Assembly: GCA_900549105.1 (NCBI GenBank)
Contig: URND01000030.1
Span: 1 to 27,127 of the forward strand
Direction of reading: 5' to 3'
Source of the DNA: an uncultured Eubacteriales bacterium
Lineage (GTDB): Bacteria > Bacillota > Clostridia > Lachnospirales > Lachnospiraceae
Length of the DNA stretch: 27,127 nucleotides
A model generated the notes under the pieces. The model was not told where the DNA came from, ran no database searches, and saw nothing but the letters and a program-made list of their open reading frames with translations. The position numbers and the translations under genes are program-made. Position 1 is the stretch's first letter. Every line of letters begins with the position of its first letter. Positions 15,094 to 23,108 of the stretch are shown one piece after another.

Positions 15094-16062
15094 TTAAATT
15101 TCTGCATATTTTCCGGAAGCTGTCAGCAAAGCTCCCACCAATACTGCATCATCCAGCAATTCACTCTGCAAAATACGATAATGGCCCTTATTGGCTATAA
15201 ATACAAAATCATCCGTGAACCGGCGAATTCTGTCAAACAATATATCGCCCATTTTTGCAACACCGCCGCCGATAACGACCGTATCCACTCCCTGGGCGGC
15301 AAGAATATTGGCAAGGGCAATTGAAAAGCTTTCTGCAATCTTGTCCAGCTCCACACAGGCAAACATATCGCCGGCCCTGGCCGCTTCTGCCAAGTCGGCG
15401 CATGTGATTCTGCTCATATCCCCATCATAATATTTTGAAAGAGAGGAAATATTTGGTATATATCTCTCACTTCTGAGGCGATTTTCAATACTGCGCCCTG
15501 AACAGAGCAGCTCAGTCCGCGTATAACTTCCCGGAATGAGGGAACGCCAGTCCGGCACAAGCATGTTGCCGAGATAGGATGCCCCGAATCCGCTTCCGTC
15601 ATAATACTTTCTGTGAATATAAAGACCGCCGCCGATGCCGGTTCCTATGTTCGTATATAAAAGATTTTCCGAGTCCCGGCCGGCGCCTTTATACAGCTCA
15701 GCAAAGCCCCCGGTGACCGTATCATTCACCACAATCACAGGCAGCCCAAATTCTTTTTCAAACCACTGTTTTAACTCAAAATCTTTCCATCCCGGCACCT
15801 GGAGTGATGCCAGAACCCTGCCTGTGGCTGTCTCTATCGGCCCTCCAAAACCAACGCCGATTCCGGCCACGCAGCCCGCATAAGGCGACATCTCCAGATA
15901 TTCCCGAATATTTTCTGAAAGCCATTCCAGAATATCCTCCGCACCTCTCCGGTAAACAAGCTTTACCTGTCGGCTGTCCAAAATGGTTCCATCGGAAAGT
16001 CCGACAGCTAACTGCTGTTTCGTCCCGCCGATTTCCACACCGATATAATAACGATCATTCAT
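15094..16062 (-). CDS. ROK-family protein lacking the zinc motif
   Basis: 322 residues from ATG 16062 (MNDRYYIGVEIGGTK). This start overlaps the rpiB stop by 8 nt, and in-frame TTG 16089 or ATG 16077 are alternatives. It has the ROK/ASKHA nucleotide fold: IGVEIGGTK (phosphate 1), VVNDTVTGG with the expected catalytic Asp at 114, NIGTGIGGGLYI (phosphate 2) and VVIGGGVA (adenosine). The family's zinc site, normally GHxxx...CxCGxxGCxE, is absent: the equivalent stretch is SYLGNMLVPDWRSLIPGS followed by TELLCSGRS. It may be a diverged sugar kinase or a sugar sensor without kinase activity. There is no N-terminal helix-turn-helix, so it is not a NagC/XylR-type repressor. Being translationally coupled to rpiB, it probably acts in allose or related sugar metabolism. 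Confidence 0.85.
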   Translation of the reverse strand: MNDRYYIGVEIGGTKQQLAVGLSDGTILDSRQVKLVYRRGAEDILEWLSENIREYLEMSPYAGCVAGIGVGFGGPIETATGRVLASLQVPGWKDFELKQWFEKEFGLPVIVVNDTVTGGFAELYKGAGRDSENLLYTNIGTGIGGGLYIHRKYYDGSGFGASYLGNMLVPDWRSLIPGSYTRTELLCSGRSIENRLRSERYIPNISSLSKYYDGDMSRITCADLAEAARAGDMFACVELDKIAESFSIALANILAAQGVDTVVIGGGVAKMGDILFDRIRRFTDDFVFIANKGHYRILQSELLDDAVLVGALLTASGKYAEI

Positions 16063-16519
16063 GCCACTGCGCACCATATTTCTTTTCAATATCCGAAATC
16101 ATATCCACGCGCACCGCATGGCGTCCGCCCTGGAACTCGGCGCCAAAGAATTCATCCACAATCATCTTTGCCAGTTCCGGCCCGACAACCCGCGCGCCCA
16201 TAGCGATAATATTTGCATTGTTATGCTCTACCGTTAATTTGGCCGAATAAGGCTCGCTGCATACGGCGGCGCGGATACCCGGCACTTTATTTGCCGCCAG
16301 AGAAATGCCAATCCCTGTTCCGCAGATTAAAACACCTTTTTCAACTTCACCGCGCATAATTGCTTCTGCAACCTTTAAACCCGGCTCCGGATAATTTACT
16401 TTCACATTTGGGTCGTATGCGCCATAATCCACACATTCATAACCCTTTTCTTTTAAATGCTCCATTAAAATCTGTTTTAATTCAACTGCCACATGGTCAC
16501 AGCCAAATCCCACTTTCAT
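16055..16519 (-). CDS. rpiB: Ribose-5-phosphate isomerase B / allose-6-phosphate isomerase
   Basis: RpiB/LacAB-fold isomerase, 154 residues. It interconverts ribose-5-P and ribulose-5-P, and in E. coli also D-allose-6-P and D-allulose-6-P. Motifs: FGCDHVAVELK at the N-terminus, LICGTGIGISLAANK (phosphate/active-site Cys region), RAAVCSEPYSAKL, ARVVGPELAKMIVD and GRHAVRV. These blocks resemble E. coli RpiB closely, including CDHV, CSEPYSA and GRH. Start ATG 16519, fixed by GGAGG at 16528-16532. The frame is open further upstream through the structured repeat (16561-16636), so a longer start (ATG 16588) cannot be excluded, but it lacks a visible ribosome site. Neighbourhood of alsE and alsK supports the allose-6-P role. 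Confidence 0.92.
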   Translation of the reverse strand: MKVGFGCDHVAVELKQILMEHLKEKGYECVDYGAYDPNVKVNYPEPGLKVAEAIMRGEVEKGVLICGTGIGISLAANKVPGIRAAVCSEPYSAKLTVEHNNANIIAMGARVVGPELAKMIVDEFFGAEFQGGRHAVRVDMISDIEKKYGAQWHE

Positions 16520-16560
16520 ATCTGATACCTCCAATAAACTTTTTACTCCGTACGTTAAAG

Positions 16561-16636
16561 TATGCCCTACGGGCACACCGTAATACATGCCCCTTCGGGG
16601 CGGGCGTGCTCCGTCAGGCTCCGCACGATAAAGTAT
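16561..16636 (-). repeat. Structured 76-bp repeat, copy B, in the rpiB leader
   Basis: Second copy of the element at 8072-8146. Minus strand stems: CGTGC/GCACG around GGAGCCTGACGGA, GCCCC/GGGGC around GAA, and TGCCC/GGGCA around GTA. Compared with copy A, the arms differ yet still pair. Similar strings ATACTTTATCG and ATACTTTAACG bracket it. The frame that encodes LYRAEPDEARP in copy A encodes LYRAEPDGARP here and runs open into rpiB. Confidence 0.8.
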
Positions 16637-16660
16637 ACCACATCCCTGTGCATATGAAAA
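16632..16660 (-). promoter_or_regulatory. Possible rpiB promoter at the repeat border (TTTTCA - 17 - TATACT)
   Basis: -10 TATACT (16632-16637) is formed at the outer edge of repeat copy B. A -35-like TTTTCA (16655-16660) is the T-run of the alsB terminator; spacing 17 bp. If real, rpiB would be transcribed with the whole repeat in its leader. Confidence 0.4.
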
Positions 16661-16682
16661 GAGGGCCGGAAATCCGGCCCTC
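16657..16682 (-). terminator. Terminator after alsB
   Basis: Minus strand GAGGGCCGGA-TT-TCCGGCCCTC, a perfect GC-rich 10-bp inverted repeat, followed by TTTT. It lies 46 nt after the alsB stop and separates the als operon from rpiB. Confidence 0.8.
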
Positions 16683-16728
16683 CCGTATTTTATCTAATCA
16701 GACATTCGCAACCCTAAAATATGCCTGA

Positions 16729-17751
16729 TTATTCTTTTGTAACTAATACGGAGTCAACTGGTGTCATATCTGGAACAACGCCAACTTCGCCTTTGTTGCC
16801 AGCCTGTACAGCTTCAACTAACAGTTCAAGACCTTTAGCGCCGATACCTGCCGGGTCCTGAGCAACTGTAGCGGAAAGTTCACCTTTGTTTACGGAATCA
16901 ACAGCTTCTGTATCGCCGTCTGTACCAACAACAAAGATTTCTCCCAGTTTGTTTTCGTTGATAACAGCCTGTAATGCGCCGAGAGCCATTGTATCGTTAC
17001 AGCAGTAGATACCCTTTAAGTCCGGGTTCTGCTGAATAAAGCTTGTTGCAGCGTCCAATGCTTTCTGACGGTCCCAATCTGCAGGAATACTTCCTACAAC
17101 TTCAAGTCCGGCATCTTCAAAAGCTTTTTTAGCGCCGTCTCTTCTGTCTTCACCAGAAGCATTACCGGCTTTACCTTCGATAATGGCAACTTTGCTTCCT
17201 TTTTCTACGTTTTCAGCAATATAGCCGGCGCCTTTGGCGCCAACAGCTACGTTATCTGTTGTAACGAAACCAACAACAGCGCCGCCCTGTTTTTCCATTT
17301 CTTCCATATCCAGTTTTTCATCAATATTTACAATGGTAATTTCTGCCTTAGTTGCTGCTGCAACAGTGGAAACCATGTTGGATGCGGACAATGGTGCGAT
17401 AGCAATACCGTCATAGCCGTCGTTGATACATTTCTCAAGGATAGCAACCTGGCCTTCGAAGTCCTCTTCATTCTGTGCAGAATAGATATCAACTGTAATA
17501 CCCATCTCTTCAGCTTTGTCTTCAACGCCCTTCCACATTTTTGTCCAGAAGTCAGTTGCCTGCGTTTTCAGAATAACAGCATATTTGTAGTCGCCTTCTG
17601 CTGTGTTCTCGCCTGCTGCTTCTGTTGTGCTTTCAGCAGTTGTCTCTGCCTTTGTTTCAGCCTTTGTCTCTTTGCTGGAGTTTCCGCATCCGGCAAGTAA
17701 AGCTGCTGTCATAGTAGCTGCTAATCCCAATGCTACAATTCTCTTCTTCAT
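16729..17751 (-). CDS. alsB: D-allose ABC transporter substrate-binding lipoprotein
   Basis: 340 residues. A lipoprotein signal peptide (MKKRIVALGLAATMTAALLAGC, lipid-modified Cys22) is followed by a low-complexity Thr/Glu/Ala/Lys linker (KETKAETKAETTAESTTEAA) that would tether the protein to the outer face of the membrane. The rest is a periplasmic-binding-protein type 1 fold of the ribose/allose class: YKYAVILKTQATDFWTKMW, DGIAIAPLSASNM, GSKVAIIEGKAGNASGEDRR and NDTMALGALQAV. The pattern TxxTDFWxKMWxGxE and NIDEKLD is like E. coli AlsB. It is the last gene of the als operon, behind alsK, and has a terminator after it. Ribose or other pentoses are alternative ligands; the neighbours make D-allose most likely. 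Start ATG 17751 follows GGAGAGG. Confidence 0.9.
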   Translation of the reverse strand: MKKRIVALGLAATMTAALLAGCGNSSKETKAETKAETTAESTTEAAGENTAEGDYKYAVILKTQATDFWTKMWKGVEDKAEEMGITVDIYSAQNEEDFEGQVAILEKCINDGYDGIAIAPLSASNMVSTVAAATKAEITIVNIDEKLDMEEMEKQGGAVVGFVTTDNVAVGAKGAGYIAENVEKGSKVAIIEGKAGNASGEDRRDGAKKAFEDAGLEVVGSIPADWDRQKALDAATSFIQQNPDLKGIYCCNDTMALGALQAVINENKLGEIFVVGTDGDTEAVDSVNKGELSATVAQDPAGIGAKGLELLVEAVQAGNKGEVGVVPDMTPVDSVLVTKE

Positions 17752-17784
17752 TTCTAATCCTCTCCTTTTTATTTTTTATATAGA

Positions 17785-17796
17785 CTGCTTCCGCAG
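17785..17796 (-). other. Small stem-loop between alsK and alsB
   Basis: Minus strand CTGC-GGAA-GCAG, a GNRA-type tetraloop on a 4-bp stem, in the 52-nt gap before alsB. It could mark a processing or stability site that lets the binding protein be made in excess; it is short enough to be chance. Confidence 0.3.
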
Positions 17797-17803
17797 AACC
17801 ATA

Positions 17804-18718
17804 TCATTTTTTCATTTTCCCCAATTTATCAAATGCCGCATAGGCTCCTCCGATGACTCCGCTGTCCTGCGTATGCTCAGGGAAAACAAACTCCAGATTC
17901 TCCGATGGGAATGGCTTTCTCGCCCGCTCCTTCACCGCCCAGATAAGGCGCTCCATAGGAAAATCTTTCATCATCATAACGCCGCCGGCCATGATCACAT
18001 AATCCGGGTCCAGAATATTAATCTCCGTCGCCATCGGTATCGCCAGCGTATCCACATATTCCAGAATTCTCGGGTCATCACCGTGTTTTTCAAATACAGC
18101 GGAAATATCCGTATCCGGGAAACAGGTGTCTGCCAGATGTCTCAGGTATCTGCCGGAGCAGCGTGTCTCAGAACAGCCCACATTGCCGCAGGTACACACT
18201 TCATCAATGCCATACATCGGAATATGGCCAAGTTCTCCGGCCACACCGTTCTTACCCACATGGAGCTGCCCGTTGATATACACCGCATTGCCAAAGCCCG
18301 TTCCAAGATAAAATCCAAGAATTGTCCGTTCCCTTTCCTCATCCAAATGGTGGGTCTTAATGTCATTGACCAGAAGATAATTGACATCCCTGTCAACAAA
18401 CACCGGAACATTGACATAGGCTTTCAGCAGGTTCCCCAAATCAATATTTTCAAGACCTTTTAAATTCGGCGTTGAATAAATAAAGCTTTTATCTTTGCTG
18501 ACAATCGACGGTACGCCGACGGATACGGCGCCAACCTGTCCCTCAAGCTGGTATCTTCCGATATAAGAAGTCAACTCTCTTCCAAGATTCTGAACCGCAT
18601 TTTCCGCCACCAGGGAAGCGCTGGACTTTCTCTCAAAATTTATCATTTTTCCTTCCGAATCCACCGTCCCGATTCTCAGATTCGTTCCGCCGATATCAAT
18701 GCCTATAACGTACTTCAT
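17804..18718 (-). CDS. alsK: D-allose kinase (ROK family)
   Basis: 304-residue ROK sugar kinase that phosphorylates D-allose at C6. Nucleotide motif IGIDIGGTNLRIG at the N-terminus; SKDKSFIYSTPNLKG at 74-88, closely like the SKDKxxIxSTPNL stretch of E. coli AlsK; catalytic Asp111 in FVDRDVNYLL, again with the AlsK-specific RDVN; FYLGTGFGNAVYINGQ; GELGHIPM; and the zinc cysteines in VCTCGNVGCSETRCSG (175, 177, 182). C-terminal IMAGGVMMM. These details separate it from general glucokinases. It lies 18 nt after alsE and before alsB. Start ATG 18718 with AAAGGA. Confidence 0.92.
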   Translation of the reverse strand: MKYVIGIDIGGTNLRIGTVDSEGKMINFERKSSASLVAENAVQNLGRELTSYIGRYQLEGQVGAVSVGVPSIVSKDKSFIYSTPNLKGLENIDLGNLLKAYVNVPVFVDRDVNYLLVNDIKTHHLDEERERTILGFYLGTGFGNAVYINGQLHVGKNGVAGELGHIPMYGIDEVCTCGNVGCSETRCSGRYLRHLADTCFPDTDISAVFEKHGDDPRILEYVDTLAIPMATEINILDPDYVIMAGGVMMMKDFPMERLIWAVKERARKPFPSENLEFVFPEHTQDSGVIGGAYAAFDKLGKMKK

Positions 18719-18736
18719 AGCTCGTCCTTTCTGCTT

Positions 18737-19414
18737 TTAGGCATTCACACAGGCATTGAAATTTTCAATCATTTTATCCCATGCAACGGTTAAATCCTCA
18801 TCCAGATTAAAGAGTCCGGATGTGCCTACGATGAAACATTCTGTTCCGGCTGCCGCCAAATCCTTAAATGTACCTGCATTGCAGGAACCGTCAACTTCGA
18901 TAATATACTTATAACCTTTTTCCTCTTTCAGCCGTTTTGCCTCAGCAATCTTATCCAGCATCTCACGGATAAACGGCTGGCCCGCAAATCCCGGGTCCAC
19001 ACTCATAATTGTAATCTTATCCACTAAATGGATATAATGCTGAATATAAGATAACGGGGTGGCCGGATTCAAAACAACGCCCACTTTACAGCCATTGGCA
19101 CGAATCTTATTGATAATACGGAAGGCATCCGAATTAATCGTTTCTGCATGAGGGCAGATATATCCGGCGCCGGCATTTGCCAGACTCTCAATATAATCAT
19201 CCGGGTCCGTTACCATCAGATGGCAGTCCATCGGAATCTTAACAACTTTGCTGATGGCCTTCACAAAATCCGGAGATAAGGTAATATTTTTAACAAAATG
19301 CCCGTCCATGATATCCACATGGTACATATCCGCTCTTTCGTTTAAAATTTCAATCTGCTCTTTGATATTCAATAAATCCATGCACATCAAAGATGGATTA
19401 AATAATGGTTTCAT
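18737..19414 (-). CDS. alsE: D-allulose-6-phosphate 3-epimerase
   Basis: 225-residue TIM-barrel epimerase that converts D-allulose-6-P (psicose-6-P) to D-fructose-6-P. The family is close to ribulose-phosphate 3-epimerase (Rpe), but many stretches match AlsE of E. coli: NPSLMCMDLLNIKEQIE, CHLMVTDPDDYI, ETINSDAFRIINKIR, VDGSCNAGT and CFIVGTSGLFN (Rpe would have DGG and VAGS). Metal and catalytic residues are visible in HVDIMDGHF, CHLMV and IEVDGS. It lies between alsC and alsK. Start ATG 19414 follows AAGGAGG. A broader Rpe role is possible, but the flanking genes make allulose-6-P the likely substrate. Confidence 0.93.
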   Translation of the reverse strand: MKPLFNPSLMCMDLLNIKEQIEILNERADMYHVDIMDGHFVKNITLSPDFVKAISKVVKIPMDCHLMVTDPDDYIESLANAGAGYICPHAETINSDAFRIINKIRANGCKVGVVLNPATPLSYIQHYIHLVDKITIMSVDPGFAGQPFIREMLDKIAEAKRLKEEKGYKYIIEVDGSCNAGTFKDLAAAGTECFIVGTSGLFNLDEDLTVAWDKMIENFNACVNA

Positions 19415-19458
19415 AAATTCTGTCCTCCTTAAAGATGTATATAGTTATAATCATTTTA

Positions 19459-20421
19459 TCATGATTTTCTGCCGACAAATGTATCGATTGTTACAGCGAT
19501 AATAATCAACGCGCCCATAACGATCTGCTGATAGGTGGACGGCAGTGTCAGAGCTGTCATTCCATAGTTGATCAAACCGATAATCAAACCGCCGACAACA
19601 ACACCCGGAATCTTACCTTTACCACCCATAAAGCTTGTACCGCCGATGATGGATGCAGCGATAGCAAAGGTTTCAAAACCTGTCGCGGCAGCCGGTTCCG
19701 CAGCGCCTACACGGCCGAGAAGTACCACGCCGGCCAGACCGGCACATGTACCGGAAATCATAAATACAATCAAGCGATGAAGATTGACATTAATACCTGA
19801 ATACCAGGCTGCGTCGATATTGCCGCCCAAGGCGTAAATATTACGTCCAACCTTACATTTTGTTGTCACAAACCAAAGAATAATCGCTGCAATCAAAGCA
19901 ATGATAACCGGAATCGGAACACCTGCAACACTCCCGCTCATTAAGGAAGTAAAAGAAGACGGGAATCCGTAAACTGAACGGGAATTGGATAATACCAGCG
20001 TTATGCCTCGGAAAATGGACTGGGTACCCAGTGTGATAATAAACGGATGAAGCCCTGTTTTATTAACAAGCATACCATTGATAAAACCGAAAAATGTACC
20101 AATCAAAATACCTGCAATAAGCGCAAGAGGTACAGGAACTCCGACAATCATCATCTTTGCGGTAAACAAACCGGTCAGAGCGGCAACAGAGCCGACGGAC
20201 AGGTCAATACCCGCAATCAGAATCGCGAAAAATTCGCCAAGGGCCAGAAGGATGTTAACTGAACTCTGTTTCAGAATCTGCGGCACACTGCTCGCGCTGA
20301 ATACACTGCTCGGCTTAATGACAGCCAGAACAACTAATAACAAAACAAAGATACCTATCGTACCAAATTTCTGCCATGCTTCGCCGAATGACATTTTTTT
20401 CTTTGCATTATTTTCACTCAT
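19459..20421 (-). CDS. alsC: D-allose ABC transporter permease
   Basis: 320-residue integral membrane permease of the ribose/xylose/allose (BPD_transp_2) class, with about eight to ten helices. Typical blocks: QILKQSSVNILLALGEFFAI, GIDLSVGSVAALTGL (the GIDLSVGS signature), TLGTQSIFRGITLVLSN, YALGGNIDAAWYSGIN and GGTSFMGGKGKIPGVVVG. It would form a homodimeric pore with AlsA as the ATPase and AlsB as the binder. The start ATG 20421 has AAGGAG. It is 18 nt from the end of alsA and followed by alsE after 44 nt, so they are one operon. Confidence 0.92.
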   Translation of the reverse strand: MSENNAKKKMSFGEAWQKFGTIGIFVLLLVVLAVIKPSSVFSASSVPQILKQSSVNILLALGEFFAILIAGIDLSVGSVAALTGLFTAKMMIVGVPVPLALIAGILIGTFFGFINGMLVNKTGLHPFIITLGTQSIFRGITLVLSNSRSVYGFPSSFTSLMSGSVAGVPIPVIIALIAAIILWFVTTKCKVGRNIYALGGNIDAAWYSGINVNLHRLIVFMISGTCAGLAGVVLLGRVGAAEPAAATGFETFAIAASIIGGTSFMGGKGKIPGVVVGGLIIGLINYGMTALTLPSTYQQIVMGALIIIAVTIDTFVGRKS

Positions 20422-20439
20422 CGTTTCAATCTCCTTTTT

Positions 20440-21957
20440 CTATTCACCTGTGGATGTTTTTACAATCTTCTCTTCGGTTGCTTCCGAATTTTTGAAAATT
20501 CCACGGATTTCGCCCTCGCGGAAAACGGCGATGGTATCGCACACGGAAAGCAATTCCGGAAGTTCGGAGGATACCACCAATACACCTTTGCCTTCATTGG
20601 CCAGCTTACGCATCAGAACATAAATCTCGCTCTTACTTCCGACATCAATACCCTTCGTCGGCTCATCAAAGATAATCAGTTTACTTTCTGCCGCAAGCCA
20701 TTTGCCCAGAATAACCTTCTGCTGGTTACCGCCGGACAACTCGGTAATATTCTGATGAATATCGCGCATCTTTACACGGATATCCGCGCACTGCTGATTC
20801 GCATAATTCAATTCTTCTTTATCATTAACCAACCCAATCACGCCGCCGCCTTTAGATTCTTTAATATACGGCACAATAGAAATATTCTGTTTAATATCAA
20901 AATTATCCAGGAAACCGGTTTCACGACGGTTTTCCGTAACCATACCAAGTCCACTCTTGATGGCTTCATATGGATTATTAATCTTTAATTCTTTGCCTTC
21001 CATGAAAATCTGGCCCTCAGACTTCGGCTCTGCGCCAAAGATAGCGTTCATCAGTTCGCTTCGCCCGGAACCAACCAATCCGGCAAATCCAAGAATCTCA
21101 CCTTTGTGGAGCTGGAAAGATACATTTTTAACCTTCTTATCCTTTCTGGAAATGTTTTTTACCTCAAAAAATACCGGTTCCTTCGAGAAATCCTGACATT
21201 CTTCATTCAGATAAGTTCCCTGAATCTTACGGCCAACCATCATGGCTACCAAATCGTCAATCTCCACATCGGCCACATTCCGGGTTCCAACATAAGTACC
21301 ATCCTTCAATACGGTAACTCTGTCGCCGATTTCTTTAATCTCCTTCATCTTATGGCTGATATAGACGATGCCTTTCCCCTCAGCTTTTAACTGGCGGATT
21401 ATCTTAAATAAATGTTCTGTCTCTGAGGTTGTCAGGGAAGTTGTCGGCTCATCCATGATGATCACATCGGCCTTTGAGGCCAGCGCCTTCGCAATTTCCA
21501 CCTGCTGCTTCTCAGATATGCTAATCTTTTCAACAAAAAGATTAGGGTCTCTATGGACGCCGACTTTGCCGAGCACGTCCGCGGCAATTTCCCGCATCTT
21601 CGCATAATCCACAACAGGAATAATTCCCGTTTTCTTTGTCGGCAATTTTCCGACAAACAGATTTTCAAGAATTGATAATTCATTGATAACACTCAATTCC
21701 TGATAGATAATGCTGATTCCCAAATCGTAAGAGTCCTGCGGTGTGAGTTTTGAATATTCTTTTCCTTTTACAGTAATTTTTCCCGATGTCGGCGTATAAA
21801 CACCGCTGAGAATTTTCATTAGTGTGGATTTCCCTGCACCATTTTCCCCCAACAGGACATGCACTTCACCGGCATTAATCTCCAAAGAAATATTGTCAAG
21901 GGCTTTGACACCAGGAAATTCTTTGGTAATGCCTTCCATTTTGACTAATGTTTGCAT
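20440..21957 (-). CDS. alsA: D-allose ABC transporter ATP-binding protein
   Basis: 505-residue double ATPase of the sugar CUT2 class. The first nucleotide-binding domain has Walker A GENGAGKST, a degenerate signature SISEKQQVEIAKAL and Walker B VIIMDEPTTSL. The second has the degenerate Walker A GLVGSGRSEL (usual in this class), signature LSGGNQQKV and IIFDEPTKGID. The two domains are fused head-to-tail, as in RbsA and AlsA. It opens the structural part of the operon after the regulator gene, with GGAGG just before ATG 21957 and a possible weak promoter in the gap. The partner permease and binding protein lie downstream in the same operon. Ribose is the main alternative substrate. Confidence 0.93.
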   Translation of the reverse strand: MQTLVKMEGITKEFPGVKALDNISLEINAGEVHVLLGENGAGKSTLMKILSGVYTPTSGKITVKGKEYSKLTPQDSYDLGISIIYQELSVINELSILENLFVGKLPTKKTGIIPVVDYAKMREIAADVLGKVGVHRDPNLFVEKISISEKQQVEIAKALASKADVIIMDEPTTSLTTSETEHLFKIIRQLKAEGKGIVYISHKMKEIKEIGDRVTVLKDGTYVGTRNVADVEIDDLVAMMVGRKIQGTYLNEECQDFSKEPVFFEVKNISRKDKKVKNVSFQLHKGEILGFAGLVGSGRSELMNAIFGAEPKSEGQIFMEGKELKINNPYEAIKSGLGMVTENRRETGFLDNFDIKQNISIVPYIKESKGGGVIGLVNDKEELNYANQQCADIRVKMRDIHQNITELSGGNQQKVILGKWLAAESKLIIFDEPTKGIDVGSKSEIYVLMRKLANEGKGVLVVSSELPELLSVCDTIAVFREGEIRGIFKNSEATEEKIVKTSTGE

Positions 21958-21975
21958 AGAATCCTCCTTTTTCTT

Positions 21976-22004
21976 CGTTTACGAGTTACTCTGATTTATG
22001 TCAA
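21976..22004 (-). promoter_or_regulatory. Possible internal promoter between lacI-type gene and alsA (TTGACA - 17 - TAAACG)
   Basis: Perfect -35 TTGACA (21999-22004) with a weak -10 TAAACG (21976-21981) that coincides with a GTAAACG half-operator, the same string as at the main promoter. It might allow alsA to be expressed apart from the regulator. Confidence 0.35.
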
Positions 22005-22023
22005 TTCAAATAAAGTCCGTTTT

Positions 22024-23019
22024 TCACGTTGTGCTTCTGACCTCCAGCCGGACCGGCACCACATATTCTTTCTGCTCAATCGGTTCTTTGCGGATAAGTC
22101 TGAGCAATGCCTCTCCGGCGGCCCGGGCCATCTGCTCCGTATCCTGGGCAATGGTCGTCATCGGCGGATTGCAAAACTCTGACAGGGAAACATTATCAAA
22201 CCCGACAATCTTTACCTGCCCCGGCACGCTGCAGCCAGCCTCGGCCAAAGCGTGCATGGCTCCCAAAGCCATCATATCATTTGTCGTAAAAATGCCGTCA
22301 AAACAGCATCCCTTTTCACTCAAAAATTCCCTGACTTTCTCTTTCGCCTGTTTATAATCCGGCAAAATCGTCAATTCAAAATCGCCGCCACAGCTTCTGC
22401 CATATTCCGTCAATACATTCAAAAATCCATCCCGGCGCTGCTGAATGGTAGAAGCCATACGATAGTCCCGAATCATCAATATCCTTGAGCAGCCCTTCTG
22501 GCACAATTCTTTTCCGGCCAGATAGCCCCCCTGATAATTGTCCGACTGAACAACAAATTCCGCATCCTTCGGCGCACGGTCGATAAAGACCACCGGCACC
22601 CTCGGATTTTTTACCAGCGGACTGATTGCTTCCATTCCCGAAACATATATAAAGCCATCCACATTTTTATCGAACATATCCTGAATATGGCGTTCCTCCA
22701 GCTCCGGGTCCTCATGCGAATCACAGATAAGCACCGAATAATTATATTTGACGAAAAAGACATCCAAGGAGCGCACAATCTTGGCAAAAAACTCATTCGT
22801 TATATCGGGAACAATAACGCCCACGCTGCGGCTCCGCCGTGTCCGAAGTCCAATGGCACTGACATTCGGCCGAAAACCACACTCTTTAATTGTTTGAAGA
22901 ACCTTTTTTTCCGTCTCCTTAGAATAGCCGCCAAGCTGATTGACAACTCTGGATACTGTGGCAGTGGAAACTCCGGCTTTCCTCGCCACGTCAACAATCG
23001 ATACTTTTTTTCCTTCCAT
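22024..23019 (-). CDS. LacI-family transcriptional regulator of the als locus
   Basis: 331 residues. N-terminal helix-turn-helix: VSIVDVARKAGVSTATVSRV, then hinge helix GFRPNVSAIGLRTRRSRSVG. The remaining sequence is a periplasmic-binding-protein type 1 ligand domain (IVPDITNEFFAKIVRSLD, DMMALGAMHAL, VDGFIYVSGM, KIVGFDNVSLSEFCNPPMTT) that would sense allose or a phosphorylated product. I chose ATG 23019 with GGGGTGG upstream; an in-frame ATG at 23061 lies inside the operator-like repeats. It is 66 nt upstream of alsA on the same strand and just downstream of the promoter, so it probably represses its own operon. E. coli als is controlled by an RpiR-family protein instead. Confidence 0.9.
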   Translation of the reverse strand: MEGKKVSIVDVARKAGVSTATVSRVVNQLGGYSKETEKKVLQTIKECGFRPNVSAIGLRTRRSRSVGVIVPDITNEFFAKIVRSLDVFFVKYNYSVLICDSHEDPELEERHIQDMFDKNVDGFIYVSGMEAISPLVKNPRVPVVFIDRAPKDAEFVVQSDNYQGGYLAGKELCQKGCSRILMIRDYRMASTIQQRRDGFLNVLTEYGRSCGGDFELTILPDYKQAKEKVREFLSEKGCCFDGIFTTNDMMALGAMHALAEAGCSVPGQVKIVGFDNVSLSEFCNPPMTTIAQDTEQMARAAGEALLRLIRKEPIEQKEYVVPVRLEVRSTT

Positions 23020-23044
23020 TCTGCCACCCCTTTTCTTATTAATA

Positions 23045-23108
23045 TAAAGGTTTACATTCACTTTACACTCAGTACGTAAAGGTTTACGTTTACTTTACAT
23101 TCAGTATA
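23045..23108. promoter_or_regulatory. Two 32-bp tandem repeats with TTTAC/GTAAA half-sites at the als promoter
   Basis: Units 23045-23076 and 23077-23108 match at 27 of 32 positions and begin TAAAGGTTTAC. They hold five TTTAC and one GTAAA half-sites, with the quasi-palindrome GTAAAGGTTTAC at 23076-23087. They cover the -10 and the start of transcription, which is the usual place of LacI-family operators. Spacing of 32 bp equals about three helical turns. Confidence 0.6.

Noticed and set aside
16729..17751. alsB might be ribose-binding RbsB
   Set aside because: Not excluded by sequence alone, but alsE and alsK next to it make D-allose the better ligand call.
17603..18463. 286-codon plus-strand open frame
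   Set aside because: Runs across the antisense of alsK and the start of alsB; no start signal or motif, while the minus frames encode known families.
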